A DNA stretch of 64,000 nucleotides from Typhlomys cinereus (GCA_023101885.1 JALPQD010000004.1:8027421-8091420); one strand, 5' to 3'. Positions 13,501-23,032 are shown, numbered from the stretch's first letter. A program made the numbers and translations. The notes: generated by a model from the sequence alone, not told the origin.

Positions 13501-14860
13501 TCTCATCTGGCATCAAATCAGAAGGCAGTCCTACCACTACTAGTGATGCTAACCCTGGTCATGTAGCTGAGACAGGCGCCTCTATTTTTTATTCAACAAT
13601 CTGACCTCTGTCCCCCACACTAGGCGAATGCTCTGTCCCTGAGAGGTGCCTCAACCTTTTCCCCCTCTTAAAAAACAGAATGTGAGCGCAGCCAGGGAAG
13701 TGCTGGCAACTTTACCACTAGTACTTACTTCAGATCCCTCCTTTCCATGACACAAAAATAGACTTAAAAACTGATTCTGAAAAAGGATCTACAATGGCTT
13801 TGGCGTTATCAAACAAAATGCCCTTTTCAGTGCCCTGGCACTAAGATGATTTTTACAAAAAGTATACTGGGCCTGGAGTGGTGGTGCCCGCCTGGTAGCC
13901 AGGGTTCGGCCTGCGGACAGGAAGGAGGCAACGGGCTTCCAAAGACTCCTCTGCCCCGCGCGCGTGTGCGCGGCCGACCGTCCCGCCGGGCTCGGCCATC
14001 AGCGCCAGGACGCCCCGCGCCGCGCGAGGCTCTCGGTGCACGGCGGGGCTCTCGGTGCACGGCGGGGCTCTGGTGCACGGCGGGGCTCTCGGTGCACGGC
14101 GGGGCGGGCGGGCTGGGCGGGCGCAGCCGCGCAGGGCCGCCCGCGCGCGCCCCACGGCACGAGACCAACTAAGCCTCGAGGCGCGACGCGAGCCGCAGCC
14201 AAGAGCGAGAAAGAAAAAAAGGAAGGACCCGGCGGGGAAGCCTGCGTCGGCCCTAGGAAAGCAAAACCCCGGGAAACGAAAGCAAGAGGGGGCCGGGCCG
14301 AGACGGCCCCCCGCGCAGCACAAAGGGCCGCGCCGCCTCCGCCGCCCCCTCCGGAAAACAAGGGTCCCCGGGCGGCGGGCGCGGCCCCGGGCGGGCGACA
14401 CCTGCGTGCGGCGCGGGCCCGGCCGCTCCCCGGGGCGGCGGCGGTTGGCGTCGTCGCGCGGCAGGCGTTGGGCGCCGCCGGGCCGAGCCGGTGGCCGCGG
14501 GGTCCGGGGGGCGGCGGGAGCGGCTCCGAGCAGCTCGGGCGTGCAGCCCTGGCCGGCCCTGGGCCCAGCTCCGCCCCGGCCTCGCCCGCGGTCCTGGCCG
14601 CGCAGGGGGCGGCGCCGCCCGGCCAGCTGAGGCTCGCGGTCCCGGGGGGCAGAGAGCGCGGCCCGCGGGGGCGCCGGCGGCCGGGCCTCCCGGCGGGGGC
14701 GCCCGACGCCCCGGGGCTCCGCAGGCGCAGGCCGCCGCTCCGCCTCACCTGCCACGGACGAGAGCCGCCGAGCCGCAGCGTCAAGCGCTGACACCGGCCT
14801 CTTCGGTTGGCTTCGGCCGAACAACGGCCCCGCTGCAGCCTCACCGCGGGCCGTGACAGA
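1381..14860 (-). CDS. TRAFD1: TRAFD1, TRAF-type zinc finger domain protein 1 (exons 1-6, 5' half of gene)
   Basis: Split minus-strand gene. Non-coding exon 1 ends at 14749; coding exons are 12139-12093, 7072-6937, 6829-6776, 2526-2121 and 1587-1381. They join in frame to 283 codons plus 1 nt, roughly half of the ~580-residue family protein. The protein starts MAEFLDDQDTRLCDNCKKEI and has Cys/His zinc-finger spacing (CDNC, IHEIHCQRN, MCPICKEPF, HMATEHC, then CPLRLAVCQHC, EHEDYCG, ELCGSCG, THPEVCG), typical of the TRAF-type finger N-terminus. A Gln-rich linker and an acidic, UIM-like LDFMLALSLQNE segment follow in exon 6. Family knowledge: TRAFD1 (FLN29) is interferon-inducible and dampens TLR and RIG-I signalling. 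All introns are GT-AG. The remaining 3' exons lie outside the window. Identification is by recognition of the protein sequence, not by search. Confidence 0.95.
1588..2120 (-). other. TRAFD1: TRAFD1 intron 5 with MIR fragment
   Basis: 533 bp between exons 5 and 6. Around 1820-1960, plus-strand matches to the MIR core (tttagagcacagggcctaac, ggagctctgccac) suggest an ancient MIR SINE. I see nothing else. Confidence 0.6.
2121..2526 (-). CDS. TRAFD1: TRAFD1 coding exon 5
   Basis: 406 bp, the largest exon here. Acceptor atttcag precedes GAGACC; the donor is CTGT followed by GTGAGT at 2120. It encodes ETECPLRLALCQHCDLELS, LKLKEHEDYCGARTELCG, and GRNVLVKDLKTHPEVCG, which complete the TRAF-type zinc fingers. 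NAYEESWGQDGIWIASQLL and a less conserved linker ending IQNNL follow. The split codon T|TT restores Phe with exon 6. Confidence 0.95.
2527..6775 (-). other. TRAFD1: TRAFD1 intron 4, mostly SINEs
   Basis: About 4.2 kb with no exon evidence. Contents: B1-type SINEs at about 2675-2810 (+), 3610-3730 (-) and 4285-4425 (+); an older B2-superfamily SINE at 4428-4735 (+) whose tail has expanded into (CT)n then (CA)n (4658-4730); an ID-like copy at about 5077-5145 (-); an older tRNA-type SINE at 5297-5440 (+); and a young B2-superfamily SINE at 5938-6178 (+). Confidence 0.7.
5938..6178 (+). mobile_element. Young GC-rich B2-superfamily SINE
   Basis: The tRNA-like head has an A box (GGCTCAGGGGTTAAGC) and a B box (GGTCCTGAGTTCGGATCC). 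Then comes the family's GC-rich body (cgtatagacgccaggtgg, ggtagggcggagcctgtgaa, gtccgtgg) and an AT-rich tail containing AATAAATAATAAA. A perfect 17-bp duplication, aaagaaaactagtagtg, flanks it at 5921-5937 and 6179-6195, proving retroposition. It is sense to the plus strand, so antisense to TRAFD1. Confidence 0.95.
6776..6829 (-). CDS. TRAFD1: TRAFD1 coding exon 4
   Basis: 54 bp, exactly 18 codons (VTCKCNKKLEKRQLQKHE). Acceptor ttttcctag, donor GTTAGT. It carries the CKC pair and a basic segment of the second zinc finger. It begins and ends in phase 0, so skipping it would remove 18 residues without a frameshift. Confidence 0.93.
6830..6936 (-). other. TRAFD1: TRAFD1 intron 3, 107-bp mini-intron
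   Basis: Very short intron between exons 3 and 4. It begins GTGAAC and ends CCTAG, and contains no repeat. It stands out in a gene whose other introns run to about 5 kb. Confidence 0.9.
6937..7072 (-). CDS. TRAFD1: TRAFD1 coding exon 3
   Basis: 136 bp. Acceptor ttctgtag; donor CAG followed by GTGAAC. The first base completes the Cys codon of the CDNC motif. It reads KKEIPVYNFTIHEIHCQRN, then IGMCPICKEPFPKSDMEIHM and ATEHCQ, the core of the first TRAF-type zinc finger with C-x2-C and H-x4-C pairs. Confidence 0.96.
8426..8729 (+). mobile_element. Young GC-rich B2-superfamily SINE
   Basis: Full-length member of the family seen at 5938-6178. It has intact A and B boxes, a (CA)n-rich 3' region and a long A tail. 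A 15-bp duplication, aaaacttccatgtta, flanks it at 8411-8425 and 8730-8744 without mismatch. Confidence 0.95.
10202..10621 (+). mobile_element. Composite insertion: full-length SINE plus L1-like 3' end in one target-site duplication
   Basis: Positions 10202-10468 are a full-length GC-rich B2-superfamily SINE ending in poly(A). It joins directly to about 150 bp (10469-10621) of G-rich polypurine sequence (ggggaggggaggcactgggg and similar), then tattaagtttgtatgagcgg, aataaaaaatgtt and a second poly(A). A G-rich tract followed by a short A-tailed end is typical of rodent L1 3' UTRs. One 15-bp duplication, aaaagaaaaacaata, flanks the whole block (10187-10201 and 10622-10636), and none is visible at the internal junction. 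The L1 assignment is by composition only. Confidence 0.8.
11382..11666 (+). mobile_element. Young GC-rich B2-superfamily SINE
   Basis: Full-length family member with A and B boxes. A 12-bp duplication, aaaaagagagag, is visible at 11369-11380 and 11667-11678. The downstream duplication runs into an (AAGG)n microsatellite (11679-11712) seeded next to the tail. Confidence 0.9.
12093..12150 (-). CDS. TRAFD1: TRAFD1 exon 2 with start codon
   Basis: The acceptor ttatagttttcag precedes GAAGAGCTAAG, which is 11 nt of 5' UTR, and the ATG lies at 12139-12137. The exon codes MAEFLDDQDTRLCDN plus two bases of a Cys codon, then the donor GTAAGA at 12092. The start is chosen because it is the first ATG of the exon, has A at -3 and G at +4, and gives the recognised TRAFD1 N-terminus. 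Confidence 0.95.
12969..13237 (+). mobile_element. Older B2-superfamily SINE
   Basis: The head gggctggggagatggcttag and the B box cctgagttccgatcct are recognisable, as is the body (ccggccctggtgggtggagc, cagagcaaagcaaggaggt). It carries many substitutions relative to the young GC-rich copies and lacks clear duplications. It represents an earlier subfamily of the same lineage. Confidence 0.8.
14027..14104. repeat. 19-bp minisatellite, four units
   Basis: Four tandem copies of ggctctcggtgcacggcgg, one with a single-base deletion (ctctggtgc). Each unit contains GTGCAC. It lies in the CpG island about 650 bp inside TRAFD1 intron 1. Confidence 0.9.
14749..14860 (-). other. TRAFD1: Predicted TRAFD1 non-coding exon 1 (5' UTR)
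   Basis: On the minus strand the CpG island contains CCGTGGCAG followed by GTGAGG, a strong donor with GT at 14748-14747, at the expected place upstream of exon 2. The 5' boundary is estimated: the transcription start should lie between the donor and the nearest CCAAT box (about 14,873), so 14,830-14,865 is plausible. The exon has no ATG that would extend the TRAFD1 frame through the exon 2 acceptor. Inference from sequence only. Confidence 0.6.
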
Positions 14861-14869
14861 AGAACACGC

Positions 14870-14960
14870 TCATTGGCCAGGAGCGGGCTCTGCCGAGCGC
14901 CCATTGGGCGGCGCCACTGTCGCTCCCGGGGTCCCGCCTTCTCAGGCCCGATTGGCTCCT
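14870..14960 (-). promoter_or_regulatory. TRAFD1: Triple CCAAT-box proximal promoter of TRAFD1
   Basis: Three CCAAT boxes on the transcribed (minus) strand appear as ATTGG on the plus strand at about 14873, 14903 and 14951. The first two are about 30 bp apart, three helical turns. This spacing is typical of NF-Y-driven TATA-less promoters. Contexts are ggCCAATgag, cCCAATggg and agCCAATcgg. Confidence 0.7.
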
Positions 14961-16623
14961 CGGAGCCCGGGGGCGTGTCGCTGAGAGCCCCCGCCCCCGC
15001 ACAGCTGGAAGAAGAGGCAGAGACAGATACTGGATCTAGCAACTGCGGTGAACACATGCTAAGAGTATTTGCGTGAATAATACCGTGTGAACATTACTAA
15101 GGTGCCTAGTAAGGTAACTGACGGCATCTTCATGAGCCGTTAATACTTGTTAGTCATTCTTGCTGCTGGCCAATGCCCTCGTGCGAGAGTCTTCTAGTCT
15201 TCTAGCTCTTTTTTTGCAGCGGAAAACCGAGGGCCTGAAATGCAGGTTCAAGGGTCAGTTTCTCCTCTTGAGGCCTGAAGGGATCTTCTGAGCTCCTCAT
15301 GCTTATAAAGGGAAAATTGATTATATAAGTATAACCGAGTACATACTGCAAACGACACACTCGAGAATTATGACTTCATTGCGGATTGTAGTTACAAAAA
15401 ACTCAAGAGAAAGTGTTGAGCAAGTTTCCAAGCATTATTTATCGAATAGAATATCTAGTTTGACCCAGATGTGATGATTCATTGCCAGTAATCCCAACAC
15501 TTGGGAGGCAAGAGAACTGTTGTAAGGCCAGGAGGGACTATACTATGTGTAGATAATTCTATACAAAAGTTACATACTTGTGTTCTTTCCATGACTTATC
15601 TTTCTTATATTTAGAAAAAAAGTAAACCAGGCATGATGGCTTATGCCTGTAATCCCAGTCCTTGGGCAACAGAAGCAGAAAGACTGTCATCCTTGACTAT
15701 GTAGGGAGTTTGAGGCTAGCCTGGACTACATGAGACCCTGTCTCAAAAACAACAAATAAATAAATAAATAGGAGGAGGAGGAGTAAACAGCAGCAACAAC
15801 AACAAACAAATCACACAGAAGAAGGAAGAAAAGAGTGGGAAAAGGGAGGGAAGGGGAGAAGAAAGACAAGGAGGAGAAGGAGGAGGGAAGGAACTATACT
15901 TGAGCATTGTCAATTCTGGGACTAGGAGTGTGGCTTAATTGGTGGAGTACTTACCCAGAAGACATTGGTGATCTCAGCACCTCATAAAGCAGGTGTAGTG
16001 GTGCCTTTAATCCAGCACTTAAGAGGTGGAAGCAACAGGGTCGCAGCTCAACATCATCTACGGCTATACAGTGAGTTTGGTTTAAAGACAGCTCGGGCTT
16101 CTTGAGACTTTACCTTAAAATAAATAAGTATCCTGGAGTTGGAACCAAGGATCTTCTCTAGATAAAGGTTCCCGCATGCAAACCTAGTAATCTTGGCTCA
16201 GTCCCCAGAGGTAGGATAGCACCGACTTCTTAGAGCTGTCCTCTCCCCTCCACCCCTCATGTGCACATTCCTGCCTCTCTCAAATGAACAAACATAAACT
16301 GCGTTTTCCATATGTTTGAATTGTCGATGTTTTGAACAGGAGACTTCCAGAAAGAAGAAAGAATAGTAATAATTCTTGATTCCCAGAAAGGGCTATTGTT
16401 GGACTGGAAAGATGATTCAGGGGTTTAGACTGCCTTGCAAGCAGAGCGACCTGAGTTCGGATCCCAGATCCTATGTAAAAAACACTGGCTCTAAAAGGTG
16501 CAACCTGGGAAATACCAGAGCAATGCAAAAAAAAGAGGTAGAAGTAATCCAGAATGATGCCCAAAGTCACCTTTGAGGCCCTCACAGACATACACAGCGC
16601 CTTTTGATACACACAGACACACA

Positions 16624-16673
<50 letters not shown>

Positions 16674-16696
16674 AAACTAAATAAAAGGCTCTGATT

Positions 16697-16984
16697 GGAG
16701 CTGGAGAGGTGGTTCAGGGGTTAAGCCTTTGCCTTGCAGGCGGAAGGTTCTGAGTTCGGATCCTAGACCCCACGTATAGATGCTGGGCAGAAGCGGGGGT
16801 GGCCTGCGTTTCTGGTCCTGGTAGGGCGGAGCCTGTGAATCCCGGGGTAGTGTAAACAAGGAGGAGGTAGAGGCGTCCATGGTGGTTCCCAAATTCGTCT
16901 GTGGTTCTACACACATATACATATACACACGTGCACACGCATACACGCACAATTGAATGAATAATAAATAATAAAAAAATTTTA
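16697..16984 (+). mobile_element. Young GC-rich B2-superfamily SINE
   Basis: Full length, with ggttcaggggttaagc and gttctgagttcggatcct boxes. The flanking repeat aaaaggctctgatt (16683-16696) recurs as aaaaggctttgatt (16985-16998) with one mismatch. It inserted just after the (CA)n tail of an older SINE at 16391-16668. Confidence 0.9.
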
Positions 16985-18204
16985 AAAAGGCTTTGATTAA
17001 AAAAAAAAGAAAAAGAGCCTATTGCTGACAAGAGGATTGCGGGGAAGTACCACCCAAAGGTGAGCTGCAGACTGCTATTTGTGTTTTGTTTTGTTGGATG
17101 ATTCATGTTGTATTGAATTGAGCCCCAGATCTCCCAAATGCTGAGCATTCACTCTCCCTCTGAGTACTCTCTCTTATGTTTGAATGATCCATGGCAAATT
17201 TAGCAGGCCCAGTTTAGCAGACTTATTTAAGCACATTGTGCGAGGTGTTTTGTCTTGTCGTTACAATCAGATGTAGACTGTTTTTACCACCTTTGTTCTT
17301 TCAATCCTAATCCTTCCCCAGAGTCTGATAGCCCTTTAACTACTACTACTAAAGAAGAGATTTGCCTTTTTTTATGGTTTTCTTTTGTTTATTTTTTATC
17401 TTATTTGCTTTAAATGTGTAGGGGCACATGTGTCAACACTTGTGTATATGTATGTTTGTATGTATGTGGATGCATATGTATATTCAGGTGCACATGCACA
17501 GTATGTGCACATGGAGATCTGAGGTTGATGTTGGAAATTATACTTGTTCACCTTTTCACTTTATCTATCCCTTTTGAGAAACTCTTGAACCAAGCTACCC
17601 TGCTCTGGGGATTCCCAGTCTCTGCCTTCAAAGGCTGGAGTTACAAATGGGCTGCATATCCACTTGGCATTTTACATGGGATCTGGAGTTCCAAATTTAG
17701 GTCCTTTTGGGTGTGTGACAAGTGCTTTTGACTGCCGCGCTATCTTCCCATGCTATTTTAATGTTTTAAATTTTGTAAATATGTGTACACTATGTGGTTG
17801 TGCATGGGGTGGGTCAGAGGTCTGGGTCAAATGTTTCCTTTATGACTGTCCCCCTTGTTTTCTAAGACAGAATCTGTCTGACTGAACCTGAAGATTACTA
17901 ACAAGCTAAACTGTTGGCTAGTGAGCTTGGAAGATTCTGCCCATCTCTACCCCTCCAGAGCTGGGATTACAGATACCTGCCAGCACCCCCAGTTTTTTAC
18001 ATGAGTGCTGGGGAACTGAACTCAGGTCTTCATGTCTGCTAGCTTGGACTACAGAGTGGCCTCCAGGCTAGCCTGAGCTACTGAGTAAGACTCTGGCACA
18101 ATAAACAAATAAATAATATATTTGACTCCTTTTTGTTGGCAAGTAGCAGTCTATCATACAGATGCACCTACTTTGATAATGACTACATTTTGAATTATGC
18201 CAGT

Positions 18205-18284
18205 GAACATGTTTGTACAGCTCTTTAGGGAGCATGTCTTCTTTGAACATGTTTGTATAGCTTTTTATGAAGTATGTCTTCTTT
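18205..18284. repeat. 40-bp tandem duplication
   Basis: Two adjacent 40-bp units begin gaacatgtttgta and end tgtcttcttt (18205-18244 and 18245-18284). They differ at about five positions, so the duplication is old. Confidence 0.85.
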
Positions 18285-19389
18285 GAGACAAGGTCTCATG
18301 TAACCCAGGTTGCCCTCAATGTACTGTGCAGTCGAGGATGACATTAAACTTCAGACTCTTTCACCTCCCCTCTCAAGCACTGGGTTTACAGACTTGTGTT
18401 GCCACGCTTGGCCAGAGACACATGTTTTTATTTCTCTCAAATATTGACAACTGGAACCATGAGATCACTGTTGGATCAGCTGTTGTGGATAGCTGTGATT
18501 TCATGTGTGTGTATGTATGTGTGTGTGTATCAGAAGGCAATGTGTATGCCTGGATTGCTCTTCCACCTCTTTGTTCTGGGGTTTCCCAGGGCTGACAATA
18601 CAAGCTGCTGCCATTTCTCCCTGGCATTTTATGTGAGATCCAGGATCCAAACTCAGGACCTTCTGCTTGTGAGGCAGAGGCCATCTCTACAGCCCTGATT
18701 CAATTTTTTTTTTTAAAGAAATTGCCAGACTGTTTTTCAAAGTGACTATCACTTAACATTCATTCTCAGTGGTCTAGTTGCTCTACATGCACATCCAAAT
18801 TAGAATAAATACATTCTGAATAAATAAGAGAGTGAGAGTCTTGTCTTTTGGAAAGAACTCACTGTTCTTCCCCTCCACCCCCCCCACAAGTGACTCAGAC
18901 TTCTTCAAATTCAAAGTGTACAGGGAAAGGACATGGCCCAGTCCAGGGTAGAAAATGGAAATTATGACACTCTCAAGTTTAGCTTAATGCCTTAGATTAC
19001 CTACATGTTAAAAGCTGACCTTCGACTCACTCCTGCAATCCTGGCACTCAGCTGGATGAGGCAGGAGGATTGCTTGAGGCCTGGCAACTGGGTGCCAACC
19101 CAGGCAACTCAGAGAGACCCTATGCCTAAAGACAGACAGGGGGAAATCTCAGCAAGGTACCATGCCTCTCAGATTTATAGGGAGATAGTGGATGATGGGG
19201 AGGGGGAGAGTCACAGAGACCACTGGATGAGGTGCTATGCTCCTATGACCCAACCTTCCCCATGTTCTTGTAGCCAATCCGAATGACATTTACCAAAATA
19301 AAACAAAGCATGAAAGTAGCAGGGGGACCAGCTGGGAAAAAGAAGTGTTCAGCAGAATGTAGAGAGGACAAGAGATACTAATAAGGGCT

Positions 19390-20225
19390 GAGCATGACAA
19401 AGCATCATACACATTGTAATGAAGCCCACTGTGTACAATCAAAACAAGACAAAATCAACTTCGGTCCTGGATCCTGCTCTCCCCACAAAAGTACCTACTC
19501 TGAATTTCAGGATCTAAATATTCCCTCAGGACTTGCCAACTTTCAGCATCCACGGCAGTGGAATTTTGATAAAGCCCCAGGGGAGGTGTGGCCTAGCCCT
19601 GTGCCAGCCCAGCCAAACTCAAGGCCCTGCCAGCTAGGAGGAGGGCACCGCCTCTCCAGGCAAGATCGACACTGACAAACCTGAGAAGGCAGGGCACCCC
19701 CAAGACTCCCCGGTGCACCCCCATCTATCTCTACCTCCTCCTTGCTCAAAGCTATGGTATTTTTCCTTAAAGGCAGCTTTTCCCCTGGATCCTGCAGGAG
19801 ACTTTCCCTCCCCCTCAGGCCGCTCAGCAGCTGCTTTGGATTGCAGCCTGAAGCCAAGTCTAGACAGGGGCACAGGAAAGGGGAAGGAGCTCCACATTCT
19901 GGGAAGGACCTTAAGGTGGGCTTTGACTCTGGGCTGCTTCCCAGCAGACAGTAAATGTGCTTCATATGCATTGACTACCCCCAAATCAGTTTTCAGGAAA
20001 CTGGGTTCCCTTTTATTCTCCAGCCTTCTGTGGGTTGCACTCCCTCAGCCCAGCTCTGCCTCTCTCTGAATTTGTAGGCCTCTCCATGTTTGATCTGCCC
20101 CGGATGTTCTTGGCACAGAATGAGCAATTCTGCCAGTGTTGGAGCGGGTGGATTCTGTGTAGCCCAGCCAGCACCTTCTCCTCCTCCACCTATCTTTTCT
20201 AATGCCTCTGGGAGGAAAGTGCTGT
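19390..20225. other. SINE-free unique island, candidate non-coding element
   Basis: About 0.8 kb with no repeat I recognise, moderately G+C-rich, in a region otherwise saturated with SINEs. No open frame here looks like a known protein, and no plausible exon structure is seen. It could be a constrained regulatory element or chance. Confidence 0.4.
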
Positions 20226-20377
20226 GATTTTTTTTTTCAGTTGTTTTGTTGTTGTTGATTTGTCTTAAATCTATTGGCCGGGCTGAGGAGATGGCTCAGT
20301 TGGTAGTGTCTGTTGTGTAAGCATGTGGATTTGATTCGAATCCCCTCACCCACATGAAAAACCAGGTGTACTTATCT

Positions 20378-20379
20378 GA

Positions 20380-20465
<86 letters not shown>

Positions 20466-20466
20466 A
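20378..20466. repeat. (CT)n(CA)n microsatellite
   Basis: Roughly 60 bp of CT repeats run directly into about 26 bp of CA repeats, growing from the tail of an older SINE. Confidence 0.95.
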
Positions 20467-20871
20467 GTCTCTCTATAGCTCTAGCTGGCCTGGGTCTCGC
20501 TTTATGGACCAGATTGGCTTTGAATTTGCAAAGATCCCCCTGCCTCTGCCTCCAGAGAGCTGGGGTGGCAGCCGGCACCACCAAGCCTGGCTCCTGCAGC
20601 GGGGGTAGGGGTGGGGGGGATGGAGCCAGGGCTTGGTGCTGGGCTTGGTGCTGGCTAGGGCCCGCTATCTCCCCCCCTCCCCTCGGGCTGTCACAGGCCC
20701 GAGAACGTCCATCTGTTGCCAGAGGCAACTTGCGAAAGTACTGGCAGGCTGGATGAAGGAGTGGCAAGGCTGAAACATTCTGGGGGCGTATCCTCCAGCT
20801 CACCTTGTTTTTTTTTCAGTTCACAAGCAGAAAGCTATAGAGATGTTGCCAACTATTGGGGAGATGGAGGG

Positions 20872-20892
20872 GTGCGTGCGCGCGTGCGTGCC

Positions 20893-20927
<35 letters not shown>

Positions 20928-20953
20928 ATGTGTGTGTGTGTGTGTGTGTGTGT
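20872..20953. repeat. (TGCG)n(TG)n alternating purine-pyrimidine tract
   Basis: About 80 bp of almost perfect purine-pyrimidine alternation: tgcg/cgcg units followed by tg units, interrupted only by 'cctgcg'. It has strong Z-DNA potential. Confidence 0.95.
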
Positions 20954-22719
20954 GGTGTCTGAGCAGAAAGGAGCGTTTGGCTGACATCTAAAGACTCATG
21001 CATATTCATAAGGACGACAGGGATTGGGCCACACTCCTCAGAACACGCCCGGACCCTTTCCAGGCTGGCTGGTTACTAGGCAGAGTTCCCGGGAGCTGTG
21101 AGCCCCTCCCCTGGCCTGCCTGCTTCATCCCTCCCATGCCCGCACAGATCTGGTGTCTGGAGCAGACGGCGGCTTAGAATCACACGTATCTCAAGCTGAT
21201 CCTCTAAAGAAACGCTCAGTTTTCTCTCCCAGCACTACCTGGGAAAACAAGCCCCCACCCCATCCCTCACCCCCGCCAGGCCTGCTGGGGCCCACCTGGA
21301 ATCCTCGCAGTTAGGAGATGGAGATAGGAGGACCAGGAGTTTGATGCTGGGCTGAGCTCTATAGAGACTTTGAAACTAACCCGGGGCTTCTTGAGATTCT
21401 GTCTGGACACAATAAGTTTGTCCATATTTCTCCAGGTGAAGACTCTTCACACTAAATCAGAATTCTCAGGGTTGGAGTTGGGGGAGGGGAAGATGACAGC
21501 TCAGCTTGTAAAGCATTTGCCTTAAAAACACAAAGACTTGAGTTTGATTCTGAGCACGGGCAATGTAAAAGGGTTTGGGGACTGTGCCCTCTGGTCCCTG
21601 TGTGGCCGCTGCTTTGATGGCTGAGTCCAGCCCACTTGTCTCTCTTGTTCAGTACACTGGGAGAGGAGTGTTTCACCCCACTGCATTGTGCTTGGGTATT
21701 TGTCACAAAGGTAAGTGACCATCCATACAGAGTCTATTTCTACACTGTTCTGTTAATGAATTAAATGCTGGGGATTGAACCCAGGACCTTGCCATCTACA
21801 TACACGCCACTGAGCTGTACCCTTGGTCCTCAACCCCGCCCACCCCCTAGGCAGACCTCAGAATGACCATTAAATGCTAATCCTCTGGCTTCATCTCCTG
21901 CATGTGGTCATGTCTGGTTTCTATGGTGCTGGGGACTGAGCCCCTGGCTTCCTAGGTTACTAGGCAAGCACTCCACCAATTGAGCTACCACCCCAGCCTG
22001 TGCCTCTTCAACTGGTTTCTACACACCTGTGCCACTCCACTAAGGAAGGGAGCTTTGTGGTGAGTCTTGGGGTTCAGTAACTTATCATTTCACTGTCTCT
22101 CTCTTTCCTGATTAAGCGACTCTAGGTCACTTGCATTCCCAAACAAGGCTCAGTGTGTGTGCTTCCAGCTCCTTAGCTCTTAGGCCTTATCTTGCCAAAG
22201 AACTGAACACACAGCAGTTCTGCAGTCCCAAAATACCTTCACCTTAAATCAAGGACTCCCTCTTGGCCTCTAGTAGTCCTGTGTGGCCAGGTGGTTTGCC
22301 AGAAGGGAAGGAGAGAGAGGGGAAGGAAGGGGGAAACAGAAAGAAGAGAGAGAGAAACAGAGAAATGAAGACAGATTCCAAAAGCAAAAAGGCAAATGTG
22401 TCTCTTGGGAAAAAAGGTTTGAAATGACTGTTGAAGGAATAAACTAAGCCCTTCAAATATATAGAAAACATAGATGCAAATTAATGAGAAAAGATTGACA
22501 GCCTATAAAATCTGGCCAAAGGACATAGCCAGATTGATCAAATGGAAAGCAATACAAGTTTTATCTTACGCTCATGAAAATGCGCTAAAAGTTTAAGAGC
22601 ACCCTGTACTGCCAGGAGGAACCAACCTTGTATGTGGGTGTTGAGATTGCAGATTGGTGTGACCTTTGGCAAATACACTTACCTGATGGTGGTGGTGGTG
22701 GGAACATCCCAGCACTCTA

Positions 22720-23032
22720 AAAAAAATCTTTTTTTTAAAATTTTTATTATTATTATTATTTTTTCAACTGTGTGCATATGCGTGTGTATGTGCGTGCGCC
22801 CGTGTCTGTGTCTGTGTGTCTGTGTATGTGTAGAACCACGGACGAATTCGGGAACCACCATGGACGCCTTCACCTCCTTCTGCCCTGGGATTCACAGGCT
22901 CCGCCCTACCAGGACCAGAAGCAGAGGCCGCCCCCGCTTCCGCCTGGCGTTTATACGTGGGATCTGGGATCCGAACTCAGGACCTTCCGCCGGCAAGGCG
23001 GAGGCTTAACCCCTGAGCCACCTCTCCAGCCC
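22720..23032 (-). mobile_element. Young GC-rich B2-superfamily SINE
   Basis: The reverse strand has the full family structure, with the head at 23032 and the A-rich tail at about 22720-22765. The flanking repeat catcccagcactcta (22705-22719) recurs as catcccagcattcta (23033-23047) with one mismatch. Confidence 0.93.

Larger units (their letters stand above)
12151..14748 (-). other. TRAFD1: TRAFD1 intron 1
   Basis: 2.6 kb. Its start, in transcript direction, lies in the CpG island and includes a 19-bp minisatellite (14027-14104). Further in: an AT-rich dinucleotide stretch (12308-12366), an ID-like copy (about 12788-12865, +), an older B2-superfamily SINE (12969-13237, +), and at 13490-13530 a short direct repeat of 'gagcctctcatctggcat'. 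Large open frames in the CpG island part are composition artefacts. Confidence 0.75.
13880..15060. promoter_or_regulatory. CpG island at the TRAFD1 5' end
   Basis: About 1.2 kb of strongly G+C-rich DNA with dense CpG and no SINEs, in sharp contrast to its AT-rich, repeat-filled flanks. It contains the predicted TRAFD1 exon 1, its donor site and three CCAAT boxes. This is the hallmark of a constitutive, unmethylated mammalian promoter. No TATA box is seen. Confidence 0.9.
14961..19389. other. Intergenic segment with SINEs and microsatellites
   Basis: 15060-15470 is unique with nothing recognisable. Then come B1-type SINEs at about 15467-15545 and 15630-15765 (+), GA/GGA-rich DNA (15770-15890), an ID-like copy at about 15925-15995 (+), older and young B2-superfamily SINEs (16391-16668 and 16697-16984, +), a (CA)n tract (16617-16668), B1-like copies at about 17865-17995 (-) and 18285-18415 (-), a 40-bp tandem duplication (18205-18284), an older SINE (18492-18693, -) and a B1-like piece at about 19010-19140 (+). 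No gene evidence. Confidence 0.7.

Noticed and set aside
13853..15057. Long open frames (up to about 350 codons) on both strands of the TRAFD1 CpG island
   Set aside because: They are open because stop codons are rare at this G+C content, overlap in several frames, and are rich in Pro/Ala/Arg/Gly. None resembles a known protein or joins in frame to the TRAFD1 start.
22772..23009. Recurring frame containing FGNHHGRLHLLLP, seen at many loci, as a candidate gene family
   Set aside because: Every instance lies on the antisense strand of the same SINE with flanking duplications. Frames are broken at random and the unit has no promoter of its own in this direction.
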